This document shows positions 48,522 to 58,622 of a DNA stretch of 64,000 bases, in pieces; position 1 is the first letter of the stretch; each line of letters opens with the position of its first letter. The notes under the pieces are model-generated. The model searched no databases and was not told the DNA's origin. It saw only the letters and a list, made by a program, of their open reading frames with translations. The translations under genes were made by a program, and so were the position numbers. Origin of the DNA: Paracoccaceae bacterium (GTDB taxonomy: Bacteria; Pseudomonadota; Alphaproteobacteria; Rhodobacterales; Rhodobacteraceae); the NCBI GenBank assembly GCA_012270125.1, contig JAAXIY010000043.1:71510-135509 (forward strand). Direction: 5' to 3'.

Positions 48522-51500
48522 ATGAAATATGATAAAAATTGGGTTTCTGAAGAACACAAAAAAAGAAATTGGATGTCAAAAAATAGTCTTTATCGAGAAG
48601 AAACAGAACATGCTTCTTGCGGTGTTGGACTTGTTGTTTCTTTAGATGGTCAGCCCAGTCGAAAAGTAGTTGAAAATGGAATAGAAGCCCTGAAAGCTGT
48701 TTGGCATAGGGGCGCTGTTGATGCGGATGGCAAAACTGGAGATGGTGCAGGAATCCATATTCAAATACCTGTGCCGTTCTTTTACGATCAAATCAGACGT
48801 ACTGGACACGAACCGCGATTGGACGAGTTGATAGCGGTTGGTCAGGTTTTTTTGCCCCGAACAGATTTTGGCGCTCAAGAAACTTGTAGGACTATCGTAG
48901 AGACCGAAGTTCTTCGTTTGGGATATTACATATATGGATGGAGGCATGTTCCTGTTGAAGTTGAATGTCTCGGAGAAAAAGCGAATGCAACTAGGCCTGA
49001 AATTGAGCAAATACTTATTTCTAACTCAAAAGGGGTCGATGAAGTAACATTTGAACGTGAGCTGTATGTAATTCGTCGTAGAATTGAGAAGGCAGCAGCA
49101 GAAGCTGGAATAACCGATTTGTATTTAGCATCGTTATCTTGCCGATCTATAATTTACAAAGGAATGATGTTGGCTGAGCAAGTAGCGGTATTTTATCCGG
49201 ACTTGATGGATGAACGATTTGAGAGTGCATTTGCAATTTATCATCAGCGATATTCTACAAACACATTTCCACAGTGGTGGCTCGCCCAGCCCTTCAGAAT
49301 GCTTGCTCACAATGGGGAAATTAATACCTTGAAAGGTAATACAAATTGGATGAAAAGCCATGAAATCAGAATGGCTTCAAGTGCTTTCGGCCCACTAGCT
49401 GATGATATAAAACCGATAATTCCAGGGGGTTCTTCCGATTCAGCAGCGCTTGACTCAGTTTTTGAAGTTCTAGTCCGAGCTGGTCGAAATGCACCCATGG
49501 CCAAGACAATGCTAGTGCCAGAAAGCTGGTCAAACCAGGCAAAGGAATTGCCACAAAAATGGCGGGATATGTATTCCTACTGTAATTCTGTCATGGAACC
49601 TTGGGACGGTCCGGCCGCCTTGGCAATGACGGATGGTCGTTGGGTATGTGCCGGTCTGGATAGAAATGGCCTAAGGCCAATGCGCTACGTCATTACTGGT
49701 GATGGACTATTGATTGCCGGATCAGAAGTGGGAATGGTCCCCTCCGAAGAAGCTACTGTAAGAGAAAAAGGAGCTCTTGGCCCAGGTCAATTACTTGCGG
49801 TTGATATGGAAGAAGGACGACTATACCACGACACAGAAATTAAAAATAAACTATCAGAAAGCCAGCCTTTTGGTGAGTGGGTGAGTAAGATAAGTGATCT
49901 CGGATCGTCGTTGGAGAAAGTAACAGAGAAAGCAATTTTTTCCGGATCCGAACTGAGAAAGCGTCAAATAGCGGCCGGATATTCTGTGGAAGAAATCGAA
50001 CAAATTTTAGCCCCAATGGTAGAGGACGCAAAAGAAACACTGGCATCTATGGGAGATGATACTCCTAGTGCTGTCTTATCAAAAAAGTACAGACCTCTAA
50101 GCCATTACTTTCGGCAGAATTTCTCACAAGTTACTAATCCTCCAATCGATAGTTTGCGTGAATACCGCGTTATGTCTTTAAAGACGCGTTTTGGAAATTT
50201 GAAAAATGTATTGGATGAAAGTAGTACCCAAACAGAAATACTAGTTTTGGACACTCCTTTTGTTGGTAATGCACAGTGGGATGAATTGAAGAAACAATTT
50301 AATACTGATTTAGTTGAAATAGATTGCACATTTGCTTCTGACGCTGGAACAGGAGATCTTCAAAGTGAATTAGAGCGAATAAGATCTGAGGCAGAGGACG
50401 CAGTGAGGTCTGGGGCTGGACACCTGGTGCTCTCAGACCACTGCTCTAACGAAACTAAAGTTGCTATGCCAATGATATTAGCCACTTCAGCAGTGCATAG
50501 TCATTTAACCAGAAAAGGGTTGCGTACATTTTGTTCGCTAAACGTTAGATCTGCTGAGTGTATAGATCCTCATTACTTTGCAGTTTTGATTGGGGCTGGA
50601 GCAACGATAGTTAACGCATATCTAGCCGAGGATACAATAGCTGACCGAATAGATAGAGGTTTACTGCAGGGTCCTTTAACTGAAGCTACCCGTCGTTATA
50701 GAGAAGCTATTGATCAGGGCTTACTAAAGATCATGGCAAAAATGGGTATCTCTGTTGTTTCGTCATACAGAGGTGGCTTAAATTTTGAAGCTGTTGGGCT
50801 TTCTCGTGCTATGTGCGCTGAATACTTTCCTGGATTAATGAGTAGGATTTCTGGAATTGGTGTACATGGGATACAACAAAAGGCGATTGAAATTCACAAA
50901 CTTGGTTGGTTTGGGCAAGATATTTTGCCAATTGGTGGGTTTTACAAATCAAGAAAAACTGGTGAAGCGCATGCATGGGAAGCGCAGACTATGCATATGA
51001 TGCAGACTGCTTGTAATAGAGCAAGTTATGATCTTTGGAAGCAATATTCAAATCGAATGCAGTCTAATCCTCCAATACACTTGAGGGACCTTCTTGCTAT
51101 AAAGCCACTCGGAAAATCTATACCATTAGAGAATGTTGAAAGCATTACCTCAATTAGGAAGCGGTTTGTAACCCCTGGAATGTCCTTGGGTGCACTAAGC
51201 CCTGAAGCTCACAAAACTCTTAATGTGGCCATGAATAGAATTGGTGCTAAATCTGATAGTGGTGAGGGAGGCGAGGATCCAGCCCACTTTCACCCAGAAC
51301 CAAATGGCGATAATCCTTCTGCAAAAATAAAACAAGTTGCTTCCGGTCGTTTTGGCGTAACTGCTGAATATCTTAATCAGTGCGAAGAATTGGAAATTAA
51401 AGTTGCCCAAGGAGCTAAGCCTGGTGAAGGTGGTCAGCTTCCCGGAATGAAGGTTACTGACCTAATAGCGCGCCTGAGGCATTCCACTAAAGGAGTGACA

Positions 51501-53054
51501 TTGATATCGCCACCGCCACATCATGATATATATTCAATCGAGGATCTGGCACAGCTTATTTACGATTTAAAACAGATCAATCCACGTTGCAAAGTTACTG
51601 TTAAATTAGTCGCTGCTTCAGGTGTTGGTACAATTGCTGCTGGAGTTGCTAAAGCTGAGGCTGATGTGATTTTAATATCTGGCCATAATGGCGGGACGGG
51701 GGCATCACCGGCTACGTCAATTAAGTTTGCTGGTCTGCCTTGGGAAATGGGCTTAACAGAAGCTCATCAAGTTTTAGCCATGAACAATTTGAGAGATAGA
51801 ATTACTCTTAGAACAGACGGTGGTCTGCGCACAGGCCGTGATATAGTCATGGCGGCAATGATGGGAGCAGAAGAGTTTGGAATCGGAACAGCTGCGTTGA
51901 TAGCAATGGGCTGCATCATGGTCCGTCAGTGTCAATCTAACACTTGCCCAGTTGGTGTCTGTACTCAAGATGAAGCGTTGAGAGAAAAATTTACAGGAAA
52001 TGCAGAAAAGGTAGTAAATTTGATTACTTTTTATGCTCAGGAAGTTAGAGAGATTTTGGCAAACATAGGTGCTCGAAGTTTGGATGAAATTATAGGGCGT
52101 GCCGATTTGCTTGGTCAGGTAAGTAGAGGCTCCGATCACTTGGACGATCTTGATTTAAATCCGTTATTAATTACTGTCGATGGTGCAGAAAAAATCTTAT
52201 ATGATCGGTCAAGGCCTCGAAATGAGGTCCCAGACACATTGGACAAAGAAATTGTTAGAGATGCTGCAAGGTTTCTGAAAGATGGAGAAAAAATGCAGTT
52301 ATCCTATGCCATTCAAAATACTCACAGAACAGTTGGCACGCGCACATCAAGTGAAATTGTTCAAAGATTTGGCATGAGAAATTCTCTTCAAGAAGATCAT
52401 TTAACTGTTAAGTTAACTGGATCTGCAGGCCAAGCATTGGGGGCTTTTGCTGCGCCAGGGCTTAAAATTGAAGTTTCTGGCGATGCAAATGATTATGTAG
52501 GAAAAGGCTTATCTGGTGGTATGATTGTAGTACGACCGCCGATGGTAAGTCCGTTAGTAGCAGCAGAAAATACTATTGTGGGTAACACTGTATTATACGG
52601 AGCAACAGATGGTTTTCTGTTTGCTTCTGGTCGAGCTGGAGAACGTTTTGCCGTTAGAAATTCTGGTGCAAAAGTTGTCGTCGAGGGTTGTGGATCGAAC
52701 GGATGTGAATACATGACGGGAGGAGTAGCGGTTATTTTGGGCAGCATAGGCGCTAACTTTGGAGCTGGTATGACGGGTGGAATGGCATACATTTATGATC
52801 CAGAAGATCAAGCACAGGAAGTTATGAATTTGGAGTCTATAGTTACCTCAAGAGTAGAAATTGATCATTGGAAAATAGAATTGAGAAGTTTAATTGAAAA
52901 GCATGCAAATGAAACTGAAAGTAGGAGAGCTATCGAAATTCTTCGAAATTGGGAAACGGAAGTAAAAAATTTCGTGCAGATATGCCCAAAAGAAATGCTC
53001 AATAAAATTTCTCATCCAATTTGTTTAGATGAAGGGTTAATTCCGGCTGAATAG
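48522..53054 (+). CDS. gltB: Glutamate synthase [NADPH] large subunit
   Basis: Converts glutamine and 2-oxoglutarate to two glutamates, the second half of the GS-GOGAT ammonium assimilation route. The 1510-aa product has a propeptide of about 32 residues before the amidotransferase nucleophile Cys33 (HASCGVGLVV), the glutaminase domain to about 430, a central domain, the FMN-binding synthase domain with SGHNGGTGASP, the 3Fe-4S cysteines in CQSNTCPVGVC, and the C-terminal beta-helix with GCGSNGCEYMTGG. It is complete, with no frame break. Confidence 0.97.
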   Translation: MKYDKNWVSEEHKKRNWMSKNSLYREETEHASCGVGLVVSLDGQPSRKVVENGIEALKAVWHRGAVDADGKTGDGAGIHIQIPVPFFYDQIRRTGHEPRLDELIAVGQVFLPRTDFGAQETCRTIVETEVLRLGYYIYGWRHVPVEVECLGEKANATRPEIEQILISNSKGVDEVTFERELYVIRRRIEKAAAEAGITDLYLASLSCRSIIYKGMMLAEQVAVFYPDLMDERFESAFAIYHQRYSTNTFPQWWLAQPFRMLAHNGEINTLKGNTNWMKSHEIRMASSAFGPLADDIKPIIPGGSSDSAALDSVFEVLVRAGRNAPMAKTMLVPESWSNQAKELPQKWRDMYSYCNSVMEPWDGPAALAMTDGRWVCAGLDRNGLRPMRYVITGDGLLIAGSEVGMVPSEEATVREKGALGPGQLLAVDMEEGRLYHDTEIKNKLSESQPFGEWVSKISDLGSSLEKVTEKAIFSGSELRKRQIAAGYSVEEIEQILAPMVEDAKETLASMGDDTPSAVLSKKYRPLSHYFRQNFSQVTNPPIDSLREYRVMSLKTRFGNLKNVLDESSTQTEILVLDTPFVGNAQWDELKKQFNTDLVEIDCTFASDAGTGDLQSELERIRSEAEDAVRSGAGHLVLSDHCSNETKVAMPMILATSAVHSHLTRKGLRTFCSLNVRSAECIDPHYFAVLIGAGATIVNAYLAEDTIADRIDRGLLQGPLTEATRRYREAIDQGLLKIMAKMGISVVSSYRGGLNFEAVGLSRAMCAEYFPGLMSRISGIGVHGIQQKAIEIHKLGWFGQDILPIGGFYKSRKTGEAHAWEAQTMHMMQTACNRASYDLWKQYSNRMQSNPPIHLRDLLAIKPLGKSIPLENVESITSIRKRFVTPGMSLGALSPEAHKTLNVAMNRIGAKSDSGEGGEDPAHFHPEPNGDNPSAKIKQVASGRFGVTAEYLNQCEELEIKVAQGAKPGEGGQLPGMKVTDLIARLRHSTKGVTLISPPPHHDIYSIEDLAQLIYDLKQINPRCKVTVKLVAASGVGTIAAGVAKAEADVILISGHNGGTGASPATSIKFAGLPWEMGLTEAHQVLAMNNLRDRITLRTDGGLRTGRDIVMAAMMGAEEFGIGTAALIAMGCIMVRQCQSNTCPVGVCTQDEALREKFTGNAEKVVNLITFYAQEVREILANIGARSLDEIIGRADLLGQVSRGSDHLDDLDLNPLLITVDGAEKILYDRSRPRNEVPDTLDKEIVRDAARFLKDGEKMQLSYAIQNTHRTVGTRTSSEIVQRFGMRNSLQEDHLTVKLTGSAGQALGAFAAPGLKIEVSGDANDYVGKGLSGGMIVVRPPMVSPLVAAENTIVGNTVLYGATDGFLFASGRAGERFAVRNSGAKVVVEGCGSNGCEYMTGGVAVILGSIGANFGAGMTGGMAYIYDPEDQAQEVMNLESIVTSRVEIDHWKIELRSLIEKHANETESRRAIEILRNWETEVKNFVQICPKEMLNKISHPICLDEGLIPAE

Positions 53055-53082
53055 AATTCTCACTAAAGCGCTCTTTTAGGAA

Positions 53083-53124
53083 AAGTGTATTTAAGTATAC
53101 TTAAACCCGTTTTTAGATACACTT
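53083..53124. promoter_or_regulatory. Nested palindromes between gltB and mtgA
   Basis: The outer arms are AAGTGTAT (53083-53090) and ATACACTT (53117-53124), exact reverse complements 26 bases apart. The inner palindrome is TTTAAGTATACTTAAA (53090-53105, 16 bp, perfect). There is no following T-run, so a DNA-binding site or mtgA control element is more likely than a gltB terminator. The downstream arm ends 17 bases before the mtgA ATG. Confidence 0.5.
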
Positions 53125-53141
53125 ACCATAAAGCTACCTGA

Positions 53142-53798
53142 ATGATTAAAAGATCAAAAAAGATATTTCTGTCAGTTTGTATGCTGACTTTTGTTGTTTT
53201 GTTTTTCATTGTTCTGCTTTTCAGGTTTATCCCTATCCCCACTACTCCTTACATGGTGTCAGAGGGATCAATATCATACACTTGGATAAGTTTAGACAAA
53301 GTATCCGCCAATGTGCCTTTGGCTATAGTAGCTGCAGAGGATGCAAACTTTTGCAATCACTGGGGTTTTGATATGAAAGCTATCAGATTAGCTATCGAGC
53401 AAGGGGGTAATAGAGGTGCTTCAACAATTAGTCAGCAAGTAGTAAAAAATTTGTTCCTTTGGCATGAAAGAAGTTGGATTAGGAAATTTTTTGAAGCTAT
53501 TTTGACGCCAGCTGTAGAGATAGCATGGTCTAAAAGGAGAATTTTGGAAGTTTACATCAATATTGCTGAATTTGATCAAGGAATTTTTGGAATTGAGGAA
53601 GCGAGCCAGCAGCTGTTTGGATTACCAGCAAGCCAATTAAGTTTATCTGAAGCATCCCTATTGGCTGCTGTTTTACCCAACCCTAAACAACGTTCTGTAA
53701 AAAACCCTAGCCTTTTTGTTCAAAGACGTGCGTTGGCAATTTCTGATGGGGCTTCCACAATTTTAAAAGATGAGCGCTCACAATGTTTTACAGATTGA
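53142..53798 (+). CDS. mtgA: Monofunctional peptidoglycan glycosyltransferase
   Basis: Membrane-anchored family 51 glycosyltransferase that polymerises lipid II into glycan strands, without a transpeptidase domain. The 218-aa product has an N-terminal transmembrane helix (about 9-30), the catalytic EDANF motif (canonical EDxxF), RGASTISQQVVKNLFL, and KRRILEVYINIAEF. Order gltB-mtgA-GST-queG is common in Rhodobacterales. The start lacks a strong ribosome site. Confidence 0.93.
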   Translation: MIKRSKKIFLSVCMLTFVVLFFIVLLFRFIPIPTTPYMVSEGSISYTWISLDKVSANVPLAIVAAEDANFCNHWGFDMKAIRLAIEQGGNRGASTISQQVVKNLFLWHERSWIRKFFEAILTPAVEIAWSKRRILEVYINIAEFDQGIFGIEEASQQLFGLPASQLSLSEASLLAAVLPNPKQRSVKNPSLFVQRRALAISDGASTILKDERSQCFTD

Positions 53799-53850
53799 AA
53801 AACGTTTTAAATAGGTGCATGAATTTTTTGTATGAAATTTAAATTGTAAA

Positions 53851-54516
53851 ATGCTTAGACTATACCATTTACCTCTTTCACCATTTTGTCGAAAAGTAAG
53901 GCTTGTACTGGCTGAGAAAAAAGTTGAAGTGGAACTTATTGAGGAAAGATACTGGGAGCAATCACCCGAATTCTTAAAGAAAAGCCCTAGCGGGAAAATA
54001 CCTATATTGCAGTTAAATGGGAAGCTCCTTACTGAGAGCACACCTATATGTGAGTTCTTGGAAGAGTTGTATCCAGAGCCAAAGTTAATGCCTGATAGTG
54101 CTGAAGATCGCTATGAGGTAAGAAGATTGATAAATTGGTTTGATGATAAATTCCATAATGAAGTTACTTCCAAGCTTTTACATGAAAGAATAAATAAAAA
54201 GATAATGAAACAGGGCGCTCCTGATAGTAAAAATGTCATGAATGGAAAGCGCAAAATTAAATATCACTTTGATTACATGACCTACTTACTTGAGCGCCGC
54301 AGGTGGTTGGCGGGCAACACGATGACACTGGCTGATTTTACTGCAGCAGCACATTTTTCGACTTTGGATTATACCAAAGATGTTGATTGGGTAGAGTCTA
54401 GTACCGTCAAAGATTGGTATGCAAAAATAAAATCACGACCAGCTTTTCGTGGTATTTTAGCAGATCAAATTTCAGGGTTTCCACCTTCAGATCATTATAA
54501 TGATTTGGATTTTTAA
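53851..54516 (+). CDS. Glutathione S-transferase family protein
   Basis: Thioredoxin-fold N-terminal domain (about 1-78) with SPFCRKVRLVLAEK and the GSH-contact region GKIPILQLNGKLLTEST, and an all-helical C-terminal domain with RRRWLAGNTMTLADFTAAAHFS. The 221-aa product has a Ser-Pro-Phe-Cys active-site segment, suggesting Ser or Cys chemistry; the substrate is unknown. It lies between mtgA and queG. gshA in this window supports glutathione supply. Confidence 0.85.
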   Translation: MLRLYHLPLSPFCRKVRLVLAEKKVEVELIEERYWEQSPEFLKKSPSGKIPILQLNGKLLTESTPICEFLEELYPEPKLMPDSAEDRYEVRRLINWFDDKFHNEVTSKLLHERINKKIMKQGAPDSKNVMNGKRKIKYHFDYMTYLLERRRWLAGNTMTLADFTAAAHFSTLDYTKDVDWVESSTVKDWYAKIKSRPAFRGILADQISGFPPSDHYNDLDF

Positions 54517-54544
54517 AAATTGAATAAGATTTATTTTCAATTTT
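54516..54544. repeat. AT-rich hairpin after the GST gene
   Basis: AAAATTGAA (54516-54524), 11-base loop, TTCAATTTT (54536-54544). It is a perfect 9-bp dyad starting at the GST stop codon. It has a single G:C pair and ends in four T, so it is a weak terminator candidate at best. Confidence 0.35.
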
Positions 54545-54594
54545 AAAAAAATATATCTGCTATCATAAAATTTAAATGAATTTGAAGCATGTGA

Positions 54595-55632
54595 ATGATA
54601 CAAAATGACTTGAAATATAAATTAAAAGAGCAGGCCAGTTTGGAAGGTTTTAGCCTAATGCGAGTATGTCGTCCTTGGAGTCTAGAAAGTCATTCTGAGC
54701 GGCTTCAGGAATTTTTGAGGCAAAATTGGCATGGCGAAATGGCATGGATGAAAGAAAAGGTAGAGTGGCGATCTGATCCAAGTAGTCTATGGCCAAAAGC
54801 AAAGTCATGTATCATGTTGGGAGAGAGCTATTCTCCCAATCATGACCCTTTAGAAATCTTAGAGAAAAAAACGAAAGGCGCAATCTCTGTGTATGCGCAA
54901 AATAGAGATTATCATGATGTATTAAAAAAGCGACTGAAGCGCTTAGCTAGCTGGCTCATTAAAGAATGTGAATGTGAGGTTAAAGTTTTTGTTGATACAG
55001 CACCTGTACCTGAAAAGGCGCTGGGTCAGGCGGCAGGGTTAGGTTGGCAGGGAAAGCATACAAATCTCGTGAGCAAAGATTTGGGAAGCTGGTTTTTTAT
55101 AGGCTCTATATTCACAACGGTTGATATTGAAGAAGATAGCAAGGAAATTAATAATTGTGGGACATGCAGATCTTGCCTAGATATCTGTCCAACAAAGGCT
55201 TTTCCAGAACCCTACAAGTTGGATGCGCGTCTTTGTATTTCATATCTCACAATAGAAAGTAAGAGTGCCGTTCCTGAAAACCTAAGATCGAAAATTGGAA
55301 ATCGTATATATGGTTGTGATGATTGTCTGGCTGTGTGTCCTTGGAACAAATTTGCAAAAGAGGCGGCAGATAACAAATACCATGCGCGCACAGATCTTTT
55401 GGAACCTGATTTGGGTGAATTAGTAATTTTAGACGACACTTCATTTAGGAAAAAATTTTCAGGAAGCCCTATTAAAAGGATAGGGCGTGATAGATTTATC
55501 AGAAATGTACTTTATGCGATTGGTAATTCTCATGAAAAAAAATATGTGGATACCATTGAGTTTCTTTTGAAAGATCCCAACCCTGTAGTTGCAGATGCAG
55601 CGCGATGGGCGAAAAGAGAGCTAAACGGATAA
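54595..55632 (+). CDS. queG: Epoxyqueuosine reductase QueG
   Basis: Cobalamin- and iron-sulfur-dependent enzyme for the last step of queuosine synthesis in tRNA. The 345-aa product has the N-terminal region with WHGEMAWM, the [23 protein letters not shown] segment and two 4Fe-4S motifs, [16 protein letters not shown] and [15 protein letters not shown]-terminal HEAT-like repeat ([11 protein letters not shown]) is present. It is complete and of family length. It follows the GST gene by 78 bases. Confidence 0.95.
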   Translation: MIQNDLKYKLKEQASLEGFSLMRVCRPWSLESHSERLQEFLRQNWHGEMAWMKEKVEWRSDPSSLWPKAKSCIMLGESYSPNHDPLEILEKKTKGAISVYAQNRDYHDVLKKRLKRLASWLIKECECEVKVFVDTAPVPEKALGQAAGLGWQGKHTNLVSKDLGSWFFIGSIFTTVDIEEDSKEINNCGTCRSCLDICPTKAFPEPYKLDARLCISYLTIESKSAVPENLRSKIGNRIYGCDDCLAVCPWNKFAKEAADNKYHARTDLLEPDLGELVILDDTSFRKKFSGSPIKRIGRDRFIRNVLYAIGNSHEKKYVDTIEFLLKDPNPVVADAARWAKRELNG

Positions 55633-55707
55633 AATTTGACGCAAATGGACGGGTCTCGCCAGAATTAAAAATTAATTGCTATTGCATAGTCGACTTAAGG
55701 AATAAAA

Positions 55708-57711
55708 ATGTCATTTATTTTAGGTGTTGATACAGGTGGTACCTATACGGATGCGGTTATTCTAGAAAATGAAGAACGTATTATTGCATTTTCTAAAGCT
55801 TTAACAACCCATAGCGATTTATCGATTGGCATCGGATCGGCAATTCAAAAAGCGGTGATACAGAAAAATATAGACCCAGAAAAAATATCCTTAGTTTCGC
55901 TGTCGACGACACTTGCAACTAATGCATTAGTTGAAGGACAGGGAGATCGAGTTGCACTGGTCATGAGTGGTTTCAAAGAGAGTGATCTAGAGAAACATGC
56001 AATTATTGATGCGCTTAAAGGCGATCCGTTTTTGGTTACTAAAGGGGGTCATAATTATGCTGGCTATCAAAATAGTCCACTTGATAAAGATAAACTGGCA
56101 AAGTGGGTGTCAAAAGTTGAAGGCGTTTCTGCTTATGCAGTTTGTTCACAATTTGCAGTTAGGAACCCAGAGCATGAATTGCAAGCTGCTGAAATTATCC
56201 GTGAACTGACAGGTAGGCCTGTGAGCTTATCTTATCAGCTTTCTGCTAAGCTTAATGGTCCAAAGAGAGCTTTGACAGCAATTTTGAATGCGCGATTAAT
56301 CGGTTTAATCGATTTGTTAATTATAAAGGCTGAGGATGTCATAAAAAACCTTGGGATCATGGCGCCGATGATGGTTGTAAGAGGAGATGGTGCTCTAATT
56401 AGCGCAGAGCAAGCACGCGAAAAACCAATTGAAACTATTTTGAGTGGGCCTGCAGCGTCACTTGTAGGTGCAAGGTGGTTAACAGATGAAAGTGACGCAA
56501 TCGTCTCAGATATTGGTGGGACAACGACCGATATAGCTGTTTTGAGAGGAGGAAAGCCTGCCATTGATCCAAAAGGGGCAAGTGTAGGCCCTTACAGAAC
56601 CATGGTGGAAGCAGTCGCTATGTATACCTTTGGGTTGGGTGGCGATAGCGAGGTAAACTTGAAACAGGGTGGCTTAGATGGAGATATCTTATTGGGCCCC
56701 AAGCGTGTCATTCCAATTTGTTTAGCTGCATCAATTGATCGAAGTTTAATTCATAACGTATTAGATGCCCAACTTAAAAGTGAAACTCCCAATGAGTTTG
56801 ATGCGCGATTTATACGCCTAGTGAAGGCGTCTAAAGAGCCAGTACTGTCGGACCGTGATGATAAAGTTTTTTCAAGAATTGGCAAACAATTCTCTCCCAT
56901 AAGTGAGGTGATTAAATCTCGCCTTGATTTTCAATCTATAAAAAAATTAATTTCTTTAGGATTTGTTCAAATGTCTGCTCTCACACCGACCGATGCCAGC
57001 CATGCACTTGGTAACTCAAGTTTTTGGGATAAAGAGGCGGCATCTAAGGCAATTGATCTTTTTGCGCGACGTCGTAGTGGTTCAGGAGAGCTCTTGGCTG
57101 GGTCAACATCCGAAATGGCGGAAATAATTATTTCACAGCTTACCAAGCAAACAAGTAATTCTATTTTGGAAATGGCCTTTTCAGAGGAAGAGGTTGGTAT
57201 TGCTAATACGCCAGGTATTTTAGCACAACACCCTATAACTCAACTTGGTTTAAACGGTTACAGAAATTTACTTAAAATTGATGTTGGAATTAATAAAAAA
57301 ATAATAGGTTTAGGCGCTTCAGCTGCAACGTATTATCCTGCCGTAGGTAAAAAATTAAATTGCGATGTGATTTTACCAGAATATGCTGGTGTGGCTAACG
57401 CTATTGGGGCAGTTGTTGGCAAAATTACTATGAGAGAGATGGGAGTGGTTTCTTCACCTTCGGAAGGTAAATACCTTGTTCATTTTGATGGAAAACCTGT
57501 CAATTTTAATAATGAAAAAGACGCTTTAAAGACTTTAGAAAAAAAATTAACCCAAAAAAGTATTGCTAAGGCTAAAGAAGCTGGAGCAGAAAATGTCAGC
57601 GTCAATATTGATAGAGAGGTAAAAACGGCTAAGATAGAAAATCGTTCTGTTTTTGTAGAGGCGCGTATTTTAGTAGAAGCATCTGGGCGCCCAAGAATTT
57701 CAAAAAGTTAA
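55708..57711 (+). CDS. Hydantoinase/oxoprolinase family protein (HyuA type), without HyuB
   Basis: ATP-dependent cyclic-amide hydrolase family with an ASKHA fold. The 667-aa product has the N-terminal nucleotide-binding GVDTGGTYTDAVI, LSTTLATNALVEG, and the central DIGGTTTDIAVL loop. Typical HyuA partners with HyuB, yet none is adjacent: queG is upstream and convergent trhO downstream (4-base overlap). The substrate (5-oxoproline, hydantoin or another amide) is unknown. GGAA precedes the ATG. Confidence 0.85.
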   Translation: MSFILGVDTGGTYTDAVILENEERIIAFSKALTTHSDLSIGIGSAIQKAVIQKNIDPEKISLVSLSTTLATNALVEGQGDRVALVMSGFKESDLEKHAIIDALKGDPFLVTKGGHNYAGYQNSPLDKDKLAKWVSKVEGVSAYAVCSQFAVRNPEHELQAAEIIRELTGRPVSLSYQLSAKLNGPKRALTAILNARLIGLIDLLIIKAEDVIKNLGIMAPMMVVRGDGALISAEQAREKPIETILSGPAASLVGARWLTDESDAIVSDIGGTTTDIAVLRGGKPAIDPKGASVGPYRTMVEAVAMYTFGLGGDSEVNLKQGGLDGDILLGPKRVIPICLAASIDRSLIHNVLDAQLKSETPNEFDARFIRLVKASKEPVLSDRDDKVFSRIGKQFSPISEVIKSRLDFQSIKKLISLGFVQMSALTPTDASHALGNSSFWDKEAASKAIDLFARRRSGSGELLAGSTSEMAEIIISQLTKQTSNSILEMAFSEEEVGIANTPGILAQHPITQLGLNGYRNLLKIDVGINKKIIGLGASAATYYPAVGKKLNCDVILPEYAGVANAIGAVVGKITMREMGVVSSPSEGKYLVHFDGKPVNFNNEKDALKTLEKKLTQKSIAKAKEAGAENVSVNIDREVKTAKIENRSVFVEARILVEASGRPRISKS

Positions 57712-58622
57712 CTGCCGTCAAAACCAGCCATATGCTTTTGCCCACGTTTTCTCGACAGTTGAATTTGCTTTTGTCTTTCCCGAAAGCGACCTTTGTCGCT
57801 TTCAGTAGTTTTGTCTTTGCACTTGTGACAGGATACTCCATGCTCATATTCAGAGCGCTCTTTTTCCTTAGGAAGTAAAGGTTGCCTGCATGCGTAACAT
57901 AGTTCGTGGGGTCCTTCTTTTAACTGGTGTCCGACAGAGACACGCGCATCAAATACAAAGCAATCACCCACCCATTCGCTTTGTTCTTCAGGGATCTCTT
58001 CTAAATACTTTAGAATTCCACCCTTTAAGTGAAAAACATTTTCAACCCCTTGACCGATTAGGTAGTTTGTTGATTTTTCGCACCGAATTCCTCCAGTACA
58101 AAACATTGCGACACTTTTATTTTGGAACTGATCTTTGTTTTTTTCCCACCAAGTAGGAAACTCTCTAAATGCCTCTGTGTTAGGGTTTATGGCACCTTTG
58201 AATGTTCCTATATCAACCTCGTAATTATTACGAGTATCTATAACCACTACGTCTGGATCTTGAAGCATCTTATTCCAGTCAGACGGACAAACGTAATGTC
58301 CGGTTCTAGCTTTTGGATCAACATCTGGTTGGCCCATCGTAACTATTTCTTTTTTTAATTTTACCTTCATTCTGGGAAACGGTGGTAATTTAGAGAAACT
58401 AGTCTTGTATTCTAAATCTGCACAGCCTGGCATTTTTTTTATATAGACAAGTATTTCTTTTATGCCTTCTTTCGTTCCAGCAATCGTACCGTTTATGCCC
58501 TCTGCTGCAAGTAAAAGAGACCCGCTTATCCCTAGGTACTCACACTGTTTTTGCAGAGGTTTCTGCAATTCTAAATGGTTTTCAAATCGTGTAAAATGGT
58601 AGAGGGCAGCAATGGTAAACAT
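57708..58622 (-). CDS. trhO: tRNA U34 hydroxylase TrhO (YceA), rhodanese family
   Basis: Oxygen-dependent hydroxylase making 5-hydroxyuridine at tRNA position 34. The 304-aa product has an N-terminal ferredoxin-like domain with LLLAAEGINGTIAG, a rhodanese domain with the active-site loop MFCTGGIRCEKS, and a C-terminal cysteine-rich tail (CYACRQPL, CHKC). A GTG lies one codon upstream of the chosen ATG. The 3' end overlaps the HyuA gene by 4 bases (convergent). The gap of 145 bases to serA shows no clear hairpin. Confidence 0.92.
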   Translation of the reverse strand: MFTIAALYHFTRFENHLELQKPLQKQCEYLGISGSLLLAAEGINGTIAGTKEGIKEILVYIKKMPGCADLEYKTSFSKLPPFPRMKVKLKKEIVTMGQPDVDPKARTGHYVCPSDWNKMLQDPDVVVIDTRNNYEVDIGTFKGAINPNTEAFREFPTWWEKNKDQFQNKSVAMFCTGGIRCEKSTNYLIGQGVENVFHLKGGILKYLEEIPEEQSEWVGDCFVFDARVSVGHQLKEGPHELCYACRQPLLPKEKERSEYEHGVSCHKCKDKTTESDKGRFRERQKQIQLSRKRGQKHMAGFDGS

